Below, one piece after another: positions 21,416 through 35,563 of a stretch of 64,000 nt of DNA. Every line of letters starts with the position of its first letter. Positions within the stretch are counted from its first letter, which is position 1. The notes under the pieces were generated by a model. It was given only the letters and a program-made list of their open reading frames with translations, did no database searches and had not been told where the DNA came from. Source of the stretch: Maea johnstoni (Eukaryota > Annelida > Polychaeta > Spionida > Magelonidae); the NCBI GenBank assembly GCA_963942565.1, contig OZ012699.1:26409371-26473370 (forward strand), in the 5' to 3' direction. Made by a program: the position numbers and the translations under genes.

Positions 21416-23633
21416 TTTGTGACATGATGCTGTTTTCCTGTTGTTTGCATTCTTCATGTTTAATGATTTTCACCACTGGACATATGTGAGGGAGCCCCAT
21501 CCATTATCAGAAGGAAAGCATAGGACATTTCTGTGCCCCATAGGACAGTTTTGTGCCATAAATCGTACCTGTAACTCACAAAGACCAACACACATTGTTG
21601 ACAGGGAACATTCAAACCATTATACCTGATTATCAAACACACCCAGAAGTTCCTCCAACATGCCATTTGATAATGGGCACAAAAATGGACACCTGTATCC
21701 CCTGCTCCCCCTCCTATACTAGCTATTTGTGGTGAACAAACAGCCTTTAGGTTGGTGTGAAGCATTCAAACTACATTGTCTGAATATCAAGCTGTATCAG
21801 AAGTTGACCTCAACACATATCCTATCCCTTCTCTGTTTTCCTCAACCCTGAGAGGTGTGATACCTGTATATATTCCAATCTACTACCAACAGTCCTTAAA
21901 AACTGGGTACATGTACCTCAAGAGTCATTCAAACCATTATCCATATCCCTAATCAGCTGGGTACCTTTAGCTCATCTGAGCCATTGAGTCGAACCCTTAA
22001 AAGTAAGTGTCATAAGCTCATCCCTGCTATACCTGATAGTAATACCTGATAGGTTTTCAGGTAACAAGCCTATTAAGTTTAAGGGTATAAGGTAGAATGG
22101 TATACAACTACAAAGCCTATTGTTGTATAGGGTAGTAGCAAGGATAAGATATCCTAAATGAACTACTTTAGCTATGAGATATAGTTACCTAGCTATTAAT
22201 GGTATGATATGAGATATAATTACTTATCCTGTAAGGCTTGAGGGTAATAGCTATAGCTGGTATGGGAATCAAGTATGTAATATATGAAGATTTATAGTAA
22301 TAGATTGATGAGGTAAATGTGCTTATCTGTTATCCTGGGTGGGGGGTGGGGGGTGGTTATCGCTGGTAAGGGAAACAGGTTTCTTACATTTTAGGGTTAG
22401 GGCAATAGCCAGAATTGGACATAGATACCCAGCCAACTAAGGTTAACTAATAGTTCTATCTGGTATAAGGTGGGGTAAAGGAATCCAAACTATTGAGGCT
22501 GAGAGCAGTTAGCAGTTATAGCAGGTATGAGATACTCATATATAACCTTAGTAAAGGAATTGGGATAATAGCAGGGAGGGGATATAGATGTAAGAGGTAC
22601 AGGCTCCTGATTAATTTATTAGGATTTAGGGTTATTGGTGAGTAGAAATGGGTAAGCATACAAATACCCAATCCATGGTACCCAGTCTACCAGGTCTTGG
22701 GCAGTAGTTAGGATGAGATACAGGATCAAACATATTAGGTATCAGGGTAATTGGTGGCATGAGGTATAGATATAGCCAGCCCATAAGAGTTTAGGGTAGT
22801 AGGATAAGACAGGTAACCATCCTATAGGGTGATAGGATGATATACTGCTATAGTGACTCATGGAAATAGCCCAGATGAGATGCAGGTACCCAGTCTACAG
22901 ATATTTAGAGGCAATGGTTGGAATGGCGTATTACCTAGCCTATAAAGGATCAGGGTAATGGATGGCATGGAATACTGGTATCATACATATTAGGAATATG
23001 GATGACATGTGGAATGAGAAACAGGTAGCCAACCTATAAGAGCCCAGGTTTATAGATTCATAGCTATGGTGAGAGTTTACTGGGGCTGAGGGTGGTGGCA
23101 TGGAAGAGATACATGTACCCAGCCTGTACAGGGTAATAGCTAAGATGAGGTATTGCTTTTCACCTGGTAGGAATCTGGTCTCTAGGATGATACAGGTACC
23201 AAGCTGGACATGGATCAGGGTAATAATTTGGATAAGATATATGTACCCAGCTGATATGAGATGAGGGAAGTAGATGGGATTGAATACAGGTACCCAATCA
23301 CTTAGTGTTGATACAAACAGAGGGGACGGGATAATTATTAAGATATAGGTATCCATCTTTGTGCCTAGTTAGGTAATCTATTGAAAGTGGTTTATAATCA
23401 GACATTGTGTTTGAAAGCTTTCTGCCAACTAACTACTAGCTGTTTGTTTCCCACAAATTTGAAATAGCTAGTATGGGGGAAGGGGGGGGGGCTGGATAGA
23501 GGTGTCCATTGTTGTTCCCATTCCGGCATATCGGAGGAAATATTGTGTGTGTTTGATAATCAGGTACTATGGTGTAAATTGTCCCTGACAATAATGTGTC
23601 AATAACCCTAAATGTATATACATATGTATATAC

Positions 23634-23729
<96 letters not shown>

Positions 23730-24390
23730 CAAACTTGATTCTCATACCAGCTATTACCCTCAAGCCTTACAGGGTAGGTAACTATATCTCATACCATAAC
23801 ACTACTAATTAGGTAACTATATCTCATTGCTAAATTAGCTCATTTAGGATATCTAATCCTTGCTACTACCCTATACAACAATAGGCTTTGTAGTTGTATA
23901 CCATCCTACCTTATAGCCTCAAACTCAAGAGATTTGGTACCTAAAACCCATACCAGCAGGTCTAGCAGGGATGAGGTAATGATAATTACTTTTTAGGATT
24001 CCGGTCAATGACTAGGATGAGCTAAATGTACCAAGCTGATTAGTGATATGGATAATGGTTCAAATGAGCTTAGAAGACCAACACATTCTTAATCCAAGAA
24101 ATGAGGCATATGTACCCAGGTTTTAAGGATTGGTGGTATTAGATTGGATTATATACAGGTATCACACCTCTTAGTAGGATTAACCCTGGAAAAGAGAGAA
24201 GGGATACGATACAGGTATCCATCTTTATGCTTCTTGGAGGGTTGCGTCGAGTTCAATTTTGGTACAGCTTGGTATTCAGACAATGCAGTTTGAATGCTTC
24301 ACGCCAACCTAAAGGCTGTTTGTAGTATGGGAGGGGGGGGGGATATAGGTGTCCATTGTTGTCTATTCAGGCATATCGGAGGAACTATTG
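21416..24390. repeat. Central region of the foldback: second-order inverted copies and 50-60-bp degenerate repeats
   Basis: The symmetry continues, diverged, beyond the main arms. For example, 21640-22270 pairs with the reverse complement of 23740-24380. Another copy of the GGTGTCCATTGTTGTT block is at 23450-23600. Between about 22270 and 23400, degenerate units repeat words like GATACAGGTACCCAGCC and TAGGGTAATAG. A pure (TA)n tract is at about 23636-23724. No gene is seen. Confidence 0.75.
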
Positions 24391-25515
24391 AGAGGTCTGA
24401 TATTGCACATAGGGTCACTTTCTCAAAATTACCTGACTTCCGACACTATAATTTAGATTTAAAGCAGATTTTGGTAAAATTCAATAGTACCAGGCAACTA
24501 GGCTACCAGGCTGATAAGCCCCAGTAGGTTAAGGCCCAACAGAAGTCTATCCTCATCTTCTGACCCTGTTAAAACCACACACCAGCATTGACTTACTACA
24601 ATTATTGTAGTAAAACTACATTTCGAGACCTTTGGCCTTCTAGATTACCTTCTAAATAGGGTTGGACTGAAATAAAACAATTGATATGTATCCAGCTATG
24701 ACTGTTTTCAATTGTAGAACACCTACAGTCTCACATAATAGCTTTCAATACCTTTTCAGTAGTCCTATTGTTATTCAAACTCTGATTTCTAGCCTAAAAC
24801 TGGATTTTTAGCAAATTTTGGTAAAATTTGGTTGTCCCGGGCAACTGGGCAATCCATTTTTTTCAGCCCAATCAGTCTTTGTCATGTTCAAACTATTTCC
24901 AGTACCAAACATGTGTTAATGGAACATCTTGGATTTTTAAAAATATTTTTTAGCATTTTATGCTATTTTTCGGTTATTTTTTCAACATAGGGGTAGGGGA
25001 AAAGAAAGTCCTGTAAAATCACTCTCGAACAACCAATGGAGCTCATTTTTGTTTTATTAAGCAGATAAGAGGTTGCTTGTAATTTAGGTATATAATTTGG
25101 GGTGGTTTTGTACTCATTTGACTATTAAAAACTTAAAGTTTGTGAAAATTCTCAAAAAAACTGCAAAAAAATGGCATTTTTTGAGACGTTTTTTGAATTT
25201 TTTCCCTAGGATAGTAATACGGTGCTTCTGAAAGGTATTTGGTAATTGTCCCTGTTGATCACTTGACCAGCACAACAAATGTGGAGTATCCCAGAGTATT
25301 GCAAGTGTCCATACCAGCCCCACTTAGAAAATGTCACCCCCACCCCTAAAATGAGGGAGGTACCGAACCTCAATTGGCTCTCCAGGGCAAACGCACCCGC
25401 GATATAAGTGCAGACAAGCTGATCTGAACAGCTGAGGGTATGAGGTTTTTGGAAAAATAGGTCTCCGAAATTCCCCAGGGGGGGCGGAGGGTTTCGAACG
25501 TCAGCTCATGGACTA
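24391..25515. repeat. Right inverted arm of the TTAA foldback
   Basis: The arm is the reverse complement of 20291-21415. Confidence 0.93.
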
Positions 25516-26487
25516 TTGTGATCAGAGCAATTGTAAAAATATTCAAAAAAGAACTGTTGGTCGAAATTAATTACAACCGTATAAGAACCGTAGATAAATG
25601 AAATAATATTTCTTTTCCAAGCCCTATTATTGTACGGCCGAACCTAAGTTTATTTTGGGTCACATATAACATCATTCTAATTTTTTAAACATTGAAATCT
25701 ACTGCATCAAATAATTTGGAGTGGTTAAAAATCAAATACGACAAGAGAGATTCAGGAGAAATGATCCGTTGTGTGCGCATCCTAAGCAAATACTAGTAGG
25801 TCACTCGCAATGTCAAACAACCTGGAGTCTAATAGTCAAACAACATTTGGTTTACTGTTGCATAAAACGAACGCAAGTGACTGACAGTGGAAACACTAGA
25901 TGGCAGCACCAACCTAATACACACGTGTGCTGTTTTGGAAATTTAAGATAAACAGCAACTCGAAATTCCAGTTTTATTGACGTATGATGTATGTTACATC
26001 ACTGTGCACAGGCATACCACAATAGTGAATAGTGAGGCATTCGTCTACTCGAGTATGGAGTGATGTAGCGTGTCGTACGACAGTGCAGGTAATGCAAATG
26101 GCGACCGAATCAGTGATTATACTACACTTGGTCACTTCAGGCATGAACTGTATAGAGTTGGCAGCATGATATGAGTTTATTTTGCGGTATGCCTGTGGGT
26201 ATGATTACAAACAAACCCACATTGGATTTCAAAAACCTTACTGTTGCATAATTTGGTCGTCAAATCTAAACGTTTGGATGTTGTAATTTTCCCTTTATTT
26301 TGATCAATATTTTCGTTTGTTTTGCACTATCCAGCAGTTTAATGTTATGGTTTTCATGCAGGTTGGGTGTCTTCGTGCTCTGCACCTATGAATTATATAG
26401 ACCCTCTGATATGATGCGCATACAGCCTGATACAGGCTGTATTCTAGGGAAGTCGGTTAACACTCTTTAAGCCCCTACTGAAGCACC
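25516..26487. other. Unpaired right shoulder of the TTAA foldback
   Basis: About 970 bp lie between the right arm and the right tip with no partner on the left, where the shoulder is only 155 bp. A 76-codon frame at 25721-25951 starts MVKNQIRQERFRRND and matches nothing I know. The asymmetry suggests that the left shoulder lost sequence, or that this is residual body of the parent transposon. Confidence 0.45.
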
Positions 26488-26491
26488 TTAA

Positions 26492-28995
<2,504 letters not shown>

Positions 28996-29170
28996 CAGGT
29001 GAACTTGGATATGATGGACCACTGTATGACGGATTTTTGCATATGACGGACGATATGCTTGGTCCCAGTCTGATGCATATCAAGTATTCGTCATATGTAT
29101 ACAACGGATTTTGCATATGACGGACCAATTTTCCTGGTCCCGTTGAGTCCGTCATATCCAAGTTCACCTG
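28996..29170. mobile_element. 175-bp MITE, TA target duplication (Tc1/mariner, pogo-like)
   Basis: The inverted ends CAGGTGAACTTGGATATGA are flanked by TA at 28994-28995 and 29171-29172. The empty site is at 4851-4852 in unit A. Internal words (CATATGACGGAC) repeat in both orientations. A CAG tip plus a TA duplication fits pogo/Tigger-derived MITEs. The open frames inside are by-products of the inverted repeats. Confidence 0.92.
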
Positions 29171-29172
29171 TA

Positions 29173-30160
29173 TTACTGATTCTTCAGTGACAGGACAACA
29201 CTAAAAAACTATGCGAAACCAATTACTAGTATCTTTAATCATTGGTTAATGTGGGTTAACAATCAACCATGATGCTCTGGACATGTTAAAGCTTTCACAA
29301 TAGTCACAAAAAGACCCTACCATCCAGGTACATGTAATATCTGTCTAATATAGGCATACTTTCGGTTAATTTCAAATGGTGTAAATGCAGAAATAAAAAC
29401 AAAATAACAACTATTGATTTATGAATTTGTACTTAACTAAAAAGTACCCGCCCTGCAGACAGTAACCATGATTTTTTTCAAATTGTCAAAAAATATCAGA
29501 GCACCTAAATATCTGATTGCAACATCATTCATGATTAGTTCTAGTTCTATCTTCTCAACCCTCATTTTTCGTTTGGCAATTATTTTAATGGAAAAGAAAT
29601 ATCAAAGCACACAGATATCTCTGCGACCACACACTTAGGGCTACAAAACCTATGTATCAATAGTTCAGAAAGCTTGGCTAACAGATATGAAATTGATAAA
29701 TAAGATATCAAACCGTCTGTAGCGCATGTCATTTGCACTCGTCCTAGTTATTCTCTTCAAACTTTGGTCATTTACATTGTTAATAGGATGTTTATTGGTA
29801 CAAACAAGTACAATATATTGAGAAAGTGACCCACACTTTCAACTATAGGTTACCGGTATATATCATGAACATTAGTAAATATAGCAAGCATTTTGAGTGT
29901 TTATCAAGCATCTTTTAATATATGAAAATATTTATAGATATTTATAATTATTGATAAATGATAAATATAAATATTAGAAAACACTTGTAAATACCAGAAA
30001 TCATTTCTTATATTTATCATTTTTTAATGTTTATGAATAATCCATGTTAATGAATATCAAGAATACACTTCTTAATACTTCTTAATATATTCTTTCTTGT
30101 TATTATTTATAGATCATTTTCTGGTACTTATAAATCATCTTCTGACCTAGATCGAAGTAC
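29173..30160. other. Unit B AT-rich DNA parallel to 4853-5835
   Basis: The stretch is nearly identical to unit A, including the TATTTATA-rich segment. No gene is seen. Confidence 0.6.
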
Positions 30161-30552
30161 ATGACAGGAAATGGTCATATCGAACTTTGGGAAGTCACTA
30201 AATACAACTTCCAACCCTCAAGAGCACGCTAAAACTCCTATATCAAGCTGCAAGCCGGTGTATCATATACTTCCTTACCTAAATATTCCACTTTTATGTA
30301 GTCATTTCCATTAAACCTGCTTTTATACTGTTTTCTTCTACGAGGGGAACTTTTTGAGACTCTCTTTTTATGTAACACCCCCTCTGATAGCTTAATTGAT
30401 TTGACCCAGATAGATATACCACCGCCTAGAGCAGTGAGGGGGGGGGGGGGCTACTAAGCACGAAGCACAGCCACAGCACTGCCACTTACCATAACCACGA
30501 CTCCACATCCCAGGTGCTCGCTACGGTAACCTCTGTGCACATTTCCTGTAAT
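30161..30552 (-). mobile_element. ACAGGAAATG-family element, unit B copy
   Basis: This is the duplicated counterpart of 5836-6224, with the same ends and a nearly identical interior. It was therefore present before the segmental duplication. Confidence 0.75.
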
Positions 30553-31363
30553 TTACTTTGCCAGTAGGAGAAGCAGTGAATACATTCTACTGCCTTTCAG
30601 ATGTTTCATAAAACCTTTTTGCAGACTTATTACAGGAATCTATCACTTCAAATTCAAGCCATTTGAGACGAGTTACAAAAATGAGTCATAAGGAGTCATG
30701 TGGAAAAGTGATTGTTGTTCATACAGTAGATTATTTGGTCATTAAAGGACAATTCCACCATGTAAAAAACAGAGGCCCAAATAGCTGCTTATGATATTCT
30801 CTACTTAAACCCAAGTTCCCACCAATGCCAACCTTCATACAAGAAGTACATTGCTGTTTAACCACCTCCTAATAGACACAAAATAGAAGCACTGGGGGCT
30901 GCCATCTAAGCCAGTTAATAGCCTCTAAGCAGGCTGATGGTGCATGGTACTACTGTAGAACAGGCAAAGTTCGCGAGTGCGATTATTTCGCGAATACGCG
31001 AACTGGTATTGCACTCGCGAACTTAGCGCACGCGATCAATTAGATACATAGTTTTGCTACCCACCACTGGAGGTGTTGGCGTGTCGATCGGTGAATTTCA
31101 CTCCTAGACGGTCGAGGCTGAAACGAAGAAAAATACGTCCAATAACTTCCCAAAGCTATCATAATATGATACATTGGTAACTTATGAATACGTTACCAAT
31201 ATATCATAACATAACTCGCATTCTTACATGACCAATTTCTAGGATATCTGGGCCAAGCTACGGATTTCTTACGAGAAACAAGATGGCTGCCACCATTGTT
31301 CGATAGAAAGGGAGACTCGGACAGGTGTTGCGATGGAAACATTTGATAATTATCAACATACAT

Positions 31364-33030
31364 CAGTTGCGGATCCAGGGGGGGTTCGAGGGGTTCGACG
31401 AACCCCCCCTGGCTGGTGAGTCACTTTGCACCACCACGCCACCTGTGGACAACATCAAAACTAATTGTTTCTCTTGCCCCAGTTGCATAATCCTTTTGTT
31501 TCAAGTTCCACAGACCTTGAGTAGCTATAGACAATAGGCTGATTGGTGTCAGCCTGGGATGGGCGCGAGTGGATGAACATCCTGCCTGACGGGATTATCT
31601 GCCGTTATCGGCGGATACAGTATTACACTCCAGTCGTTTGCAGACTAAAAATAGCTTGGATTACCTGAAGTTTGTTAGGTGAGGGAGGGGGGGGGGGGGG
31701 GGTTCGTTGATTCTCAAACTTCTAGATCACTTGATTCCTTAGTCCAGCGGATACAGTCCAGTCGTTTGCAGACTAAGCATAGCTTGAAAAACCTGAAGTT
31801 TGTTAGGTGAAGGGGGAGGGGGTGTTGGTTGATTCTCAAACTTCTAGATCACTTGATTTCTTAGTCTAGCGGACACTGAATTACAGTTGAACTGTTCAGT
31901 CGTTTGCAGACCAAGAAAAGCTTGGAAAACCTGAAGTTTGTTAGGTGAGGGGGGGGGGGGGGGGTTCGTTGATTCTAAAACGTCTAGATCACTTGATTCC
32001 TTAGTCCAGCGGATACAGTCCAGTCGTTTGCAGACTAAGCATAGCTTGAAAAACCTGAAGTTTGTTAGGTGAAGGGGGAGGGGGTGTTGGTTGATTCTCA
32101 AACTTCTAGATCACTTGATTTCTTAGTCTAGCGGACACTGAATTACAGTTGAACTGTTCAGTCGTTTGCAGACCAAGAAAAGCTTGGAAAACCTGAAGTT
32201 TGTTAGGTGAGGGGGGGGGGGTTCGTTGATTCTAAAACGTCTAGATCACTTGATTCCTTAGTCCAGCGGATACAGTCCAGTCGTTTTCAGACTAAGCATA
32301 GCTTGGAAAACCTGAAGTTTGTTAGGTAAAGGGGGGGGGGGGGGGTTCGTTGATTCTCAAACTTCTAGGTCACTTGATTCCTTAGTCTAGTGGATACAGA
32401 ATTAATTACAGTCCAGTCATTTGCAGACTAAGAATCGCTTGGAAAACCTGAAGTTTGTCAGGTGAGGGAGGGGGGGGGGGGTCGTTGATTCTCAAACTTC
32501 TAGGTCACTTGATTCCTTAGTTCAGCTGATACAGTCCAGTCGTTTTCAGACTAAGCATAGCTTGGAAAACCTGAAGTTTGTTAGATGAAGGGGGATAGAT
32601 AACCTGTTTCCTCCAAAACCTTTGACGAAAAATATCTAACTACTAGCCAACAGATACTTAACCACATCTCAACACCTTATAAACCAACAGATATATAAAA
32701 TAACCACATCTTAACACCTAACAGACGTTCTTCCCTCATCCCCAGGATGTTCACATTGTTAAACCTCTCCAAAAGGTAAAATATATCCTTTAAATGTTTG
32801 AAGGTGCAAGAGGTGCATTCAATCTCTTGCGACCATAAAATAGGATAATGCGGCCATCACCAACTCCGTGATATATTTTGTTATATCTCTTATGAAATTA
32901 TTCTATTTAGTTCGCTGCAGTTGACTCCTTGTGGTGTCAGGTCTTCATTAATACGTGCTAGTGGCGCCACCAGTGTCACGTTTCGGAACTAAATTGAACC
33001 CCCCCTTCTCAAATCCTGGATCCGCCCCTG
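31364..33030. mobile_element. hAT-like element nested in the TA element
   Basis: It begins CAGTTGCGGATCCAGGGG and ends CCTGGATCCGCCCCTG. ACATACAT stands at 31356-31363 and again at 33032-33039, one base beyond the right tip. CAG...CTG tips of the form CAGGGGCGGATCC and 8-bp duplications are typical of hAT elements. The uninterrupted sequence (TCAACATACATACATG) is visible at about 33440-33455 in the direct repeat of the host element. Most of the interior is a minisatellite. There is no transposase. Confidence 0.86.
31613..32597. repeat. Minisatellite of about 115-145-bp units, 8 copies
   Basis: Units contain CAGTCGTTTGCAGACTAAG, AACCTGAAGTTTGTTAGGTG, a G run, and TTCTAGATCACTTGATTCC. Two unit types alternate, one with an extra GAATTACAGTTGAACTGTT. 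A roughly 268-bp two-unit block near 31748 recurs almost unchanged near 32016, which is a higher-order repeat. Confidence 0.9.
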
Positions 33031-33880
33031 TACATACATGTTTATGTTGATAATTTTTAGAATAATGTAAATGATAAAGAGATAATGATATTGTTCCTGA
33101 CTCGAATTGAATTGTTGCCGATTTACTGTTTACGGCAATACGTGTATTTGCAGTTGACGAGTATATATCGGCATAGCGTGATTCTCACTCGTAGCCGGTC
33201 CGAGACTGAAACAAAGAAAAATACGTCCAATAACTTCCCAAAGCTATCATAATATGACACATTGGTAACTTATGAATAAGTTACCAATGTATCATAACAT
33301 AATTCGCATTCTTGCATGTCCATTTTCTAGGATATCTCGGCCAAGCTATGGATTTTTATGAGAAACAAGATGGCTGCCACCATTGTTCGATAGAAAGGGA
33401 GACTCGGACAGGTGTTGCGATGGAACCATTTGATGATTATCAACATACATACATGTTTATGCTGATAATTTTTAGAATAATGTAAATGATAAAGAGATAA
33501 TGATATTGTTCCTGACTCGAATTGAATTGTTGCCGATTTACTGTTTACGGCCAGACGTGTATTTGCAGTTGACGAGTATATACCGGCATAGCATGATTCT
33601 CACTCGTAGCCGGTCCGAAGCTGAAACGAAGAGAAATACATGCAATAACTTCACAAAGTCATTATAATATGACACATTGGTAACTTATGAAAAAGTTACC
33701 AAGGTATCATATTATAAATCGCATATTAACCAGTCCAATTTTATTGAAACACGCTCACTTGCGAAATAAAGTACACGCGAAAAACCGAAAAATCGGCTTT
33801 TCGCGAAATTTTTGTAACGCGATATATAGCTATTCTACAGTATTAGTCATTAGCAGTAAGGTAACTGCTAATGACTTAGT

Positions 33881-33882
<2 letters not shown>

Positions 33883-33958
<76 letters not shown>
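33883..33958. repeat. (TA)n microsatellite
   Basis: Unit B counterpart of 6664-6751. Confidence 0.95.
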
Positions 33959-33961
<3 letters not shown>

Positions 33962-34208
33962 GGAGAATTTTTTAAATATATAACTGGATTATGTCATTCC
34001 AAATCAAAACAAAATGGTAGGAAAGTTTAAATGATGTAATATATTTTAATCATATGCGATCACGTTTTAGACTTTGTAAAAATACAACAGAGTGTCCATA
34101 TCTAAGGTATATTCAGTTTAAGATATTGCAGGGTAGATCAGTTACACAATCACTTGTTTAAATTGGGAAAATCAAACTCTAATTATTCTCTACATTGCAA
34201 AACAAAAA

Positions 34209-34493
34209 TTGATAGTCAGACACGTGCATTACTCTTCTGTCCTGGAAGTGCTTATTTGTGGAGACATGTTTAAAAGTGCATCGAACGATAATCAGCCATT
34301 ATATGCTATGGGAGAGTTTGATAAGATCTTTGGTTATCGCAAATCGCAATATATCATAATTGCAGTAATTATGAATACTAAAAAGATAATCTACATGAAC
34401 AGACAGACAGGAAGAGATGTGCACATTGAGACAGTGAAATACCAGGTATGGCGAAAGATTAATAAAGCAAAGATTAATGAGTTAAAAAATTGA
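34209..34493 (+). pseudogene. Possible LINE reverse-transcriptase C-terminal fragment (unit B)
   Basis: The frame parallels 7001-7258, with GEFDKIFGYRKS and VIMNTKKIIYMNRQTGR, and extends to INKAKINELKN before stopping. The frame survived in both duplicates with several amino-acid changes, but the duplication is young, so this is weak evidence of selection. The family assignment is from a remembered C-terminal pattern of non-LTR elements. Confidence 0.35.
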
Positions 34494-34794
34494 GGTAAAT
34501 GAGAGTCTCGGAAAATGGTTGGCAAGTGAATACTATTCACTGAATAGCATGATTTATATAAAGACAAAGTACAAGCCCTTTTTAAGTAAGAGAGAGAGAG
34601 AGAGAGATAAAAACCCTTTATTATCGCAAGAAATACAAACATAGTATACAAGGCTGGAAAAATAATCATAACTACGTAACATTCTTACAGTGCATATTGA
34701 AAACTATCATAAGCGTATGTGCCGGTAACAGGTTAGGAAGAGATTTGCTGATCGCCATGCCAATGGTTGCAACAATCCATGGCCACTACGAGCT

Positions 34795-35022
34795 TTAACC
34801 CATTAATACTAAAGAGTTCATCCAGGAATTGTCATCTGGATCTATGATATTTTGGACAATAACTTTTGAATTGAGAATGATTTTACAAAATATTTGAAGG
34901 AGAGTTGTTGGTAATGTTCGATCAACATTTCTCCTTCAACTATTTTGCCAGTTATGCTAAGCCTGTAGATTTTCATCAAAATTGTCAGGCTGGTTTTGGC
35001 CGCTGTGAGCATTAACGGGTTA
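34795..35022. mobile_element. MITE with TTAACCCATTAA ends, unit B
   Basis: This is the duplicated counterpart of 7532-7762. The right end has one change (TTAACGGGTTAA). Confidence 0.75.
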
Positions 35023-35563
35023 ATGTGCTGTTTTGTCCTTTGTTACGCCATGTCTGATCGAAAGATTGGATTGTCTGATTGGCGCACCAAGGACTGATAG
35101 CACAGTGTTCAAGTCTTTGAAAATACGATCAATGCAGTCTCTGCAGATGACAAAATGCTCAACGTATGGTACAGAACGGTGAAAATACAATCCATAAACG
35201 GTCTGTGACAGTGACACATGTAAAGGTAAGGAAACATTCATTTCTGTTTGCAGGGGGAGGTTGGGAAAGTTCAGACGACCAGAAGATTAAGTACACTTAT
35301 CGGGCCCTGCCAACATTTTTCAAAAAAAGGAGTCTGTGTGCGCTTCATCATAGGAATATCACACTCAATATCTAAAATATTTCAATCTATATTGGTTGCA
35401 AAAAGCAAATATAACAAACCCTCCTGTTCACTACAGTTAGTCATATTAATAACCGATATCACAAGTCCTATCTCTGAGCGATATGAAAAGATGGTTTTAT
35501 ACCAGGTGATTATTTAGGTTTGACACTGCTGTATGTTGCATGCTACATTATCCATATGTCATG
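35023..35563 (-). other. Conserved 3' flank / probable 3' UTR of ZNF-B
   Basis: The stretch is highly similar to 7763-8317 and, in patches, to 49440-50020 below ZNF-C. No independent gene is seen. Confidence 0.5.

Larger units (their letters stand above)
20136..26487. mobile_element. 6.35 kb foldback transposon, TTAA target duplication (Kolobok- or piggyBac-like)
   Basis: TTAA flanks the element at 20132-20135 and 26488-26491. The tips GGTGCTTCAGTA are a perfect 12-bp inverted repeat. Unit A shows the corresponding empty site at 2431-2440 (GTTACCCTGA). TTAA duplications occur in piggyBac and Kolobok. The GG...CC tips fit Kolobok better than the usual CCY start of piggyBac, which is an inference. 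Inside lie two inverted arms of 1125 bp (20291-21415 and 24391-25515) and a repeat-rich centre. No transposase is recognisable, so it is non-autonomous. The 69-codon frames in each arm (MGLVWTLAILWDTP...) are arm copies of each other. Confidence 0.9.
30953..33840. mobile_element. 2.9 kb TA-flanked element with CTGTAGAA ends
   Basis: The ends CTGTAGAA and TTCTACAG lie inside TA dinucleotides (30951-30952 and 33841-33842). The empty site GGTACTATTAGTC is in unit A near 6620-6630. A TA duplication points to Tc1/mariner or a related group. The body has two to three copies of a roughly 410-bp direct repeat (blocks with ATGGCTGCCACCATTG near 31280 and 33370, a partial near 33600-33730). It is interrupted by a hAT-like element (31364-33030). 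No coding capacity is recognised. Subterminal TTCGCGA words occur at both ends. Confidence 0.87.

Noticed and set aside
20136-26487. Naming the TTAA foldback a piggyBac element
   Set aside because: The TTAA duplication is shared with Kolobok, the tips start GG rather than the usual CC of piggyBac, and no transposase is present to decide, so I leave the superfamily open.
29000-29167. Minus-strand frames with DMTDSTGPGKLVRHMQN repeats near 29000 as peptides
   Set aside because: They are read from the 175-bp pogo-like MITE and its inverted subrepeats.
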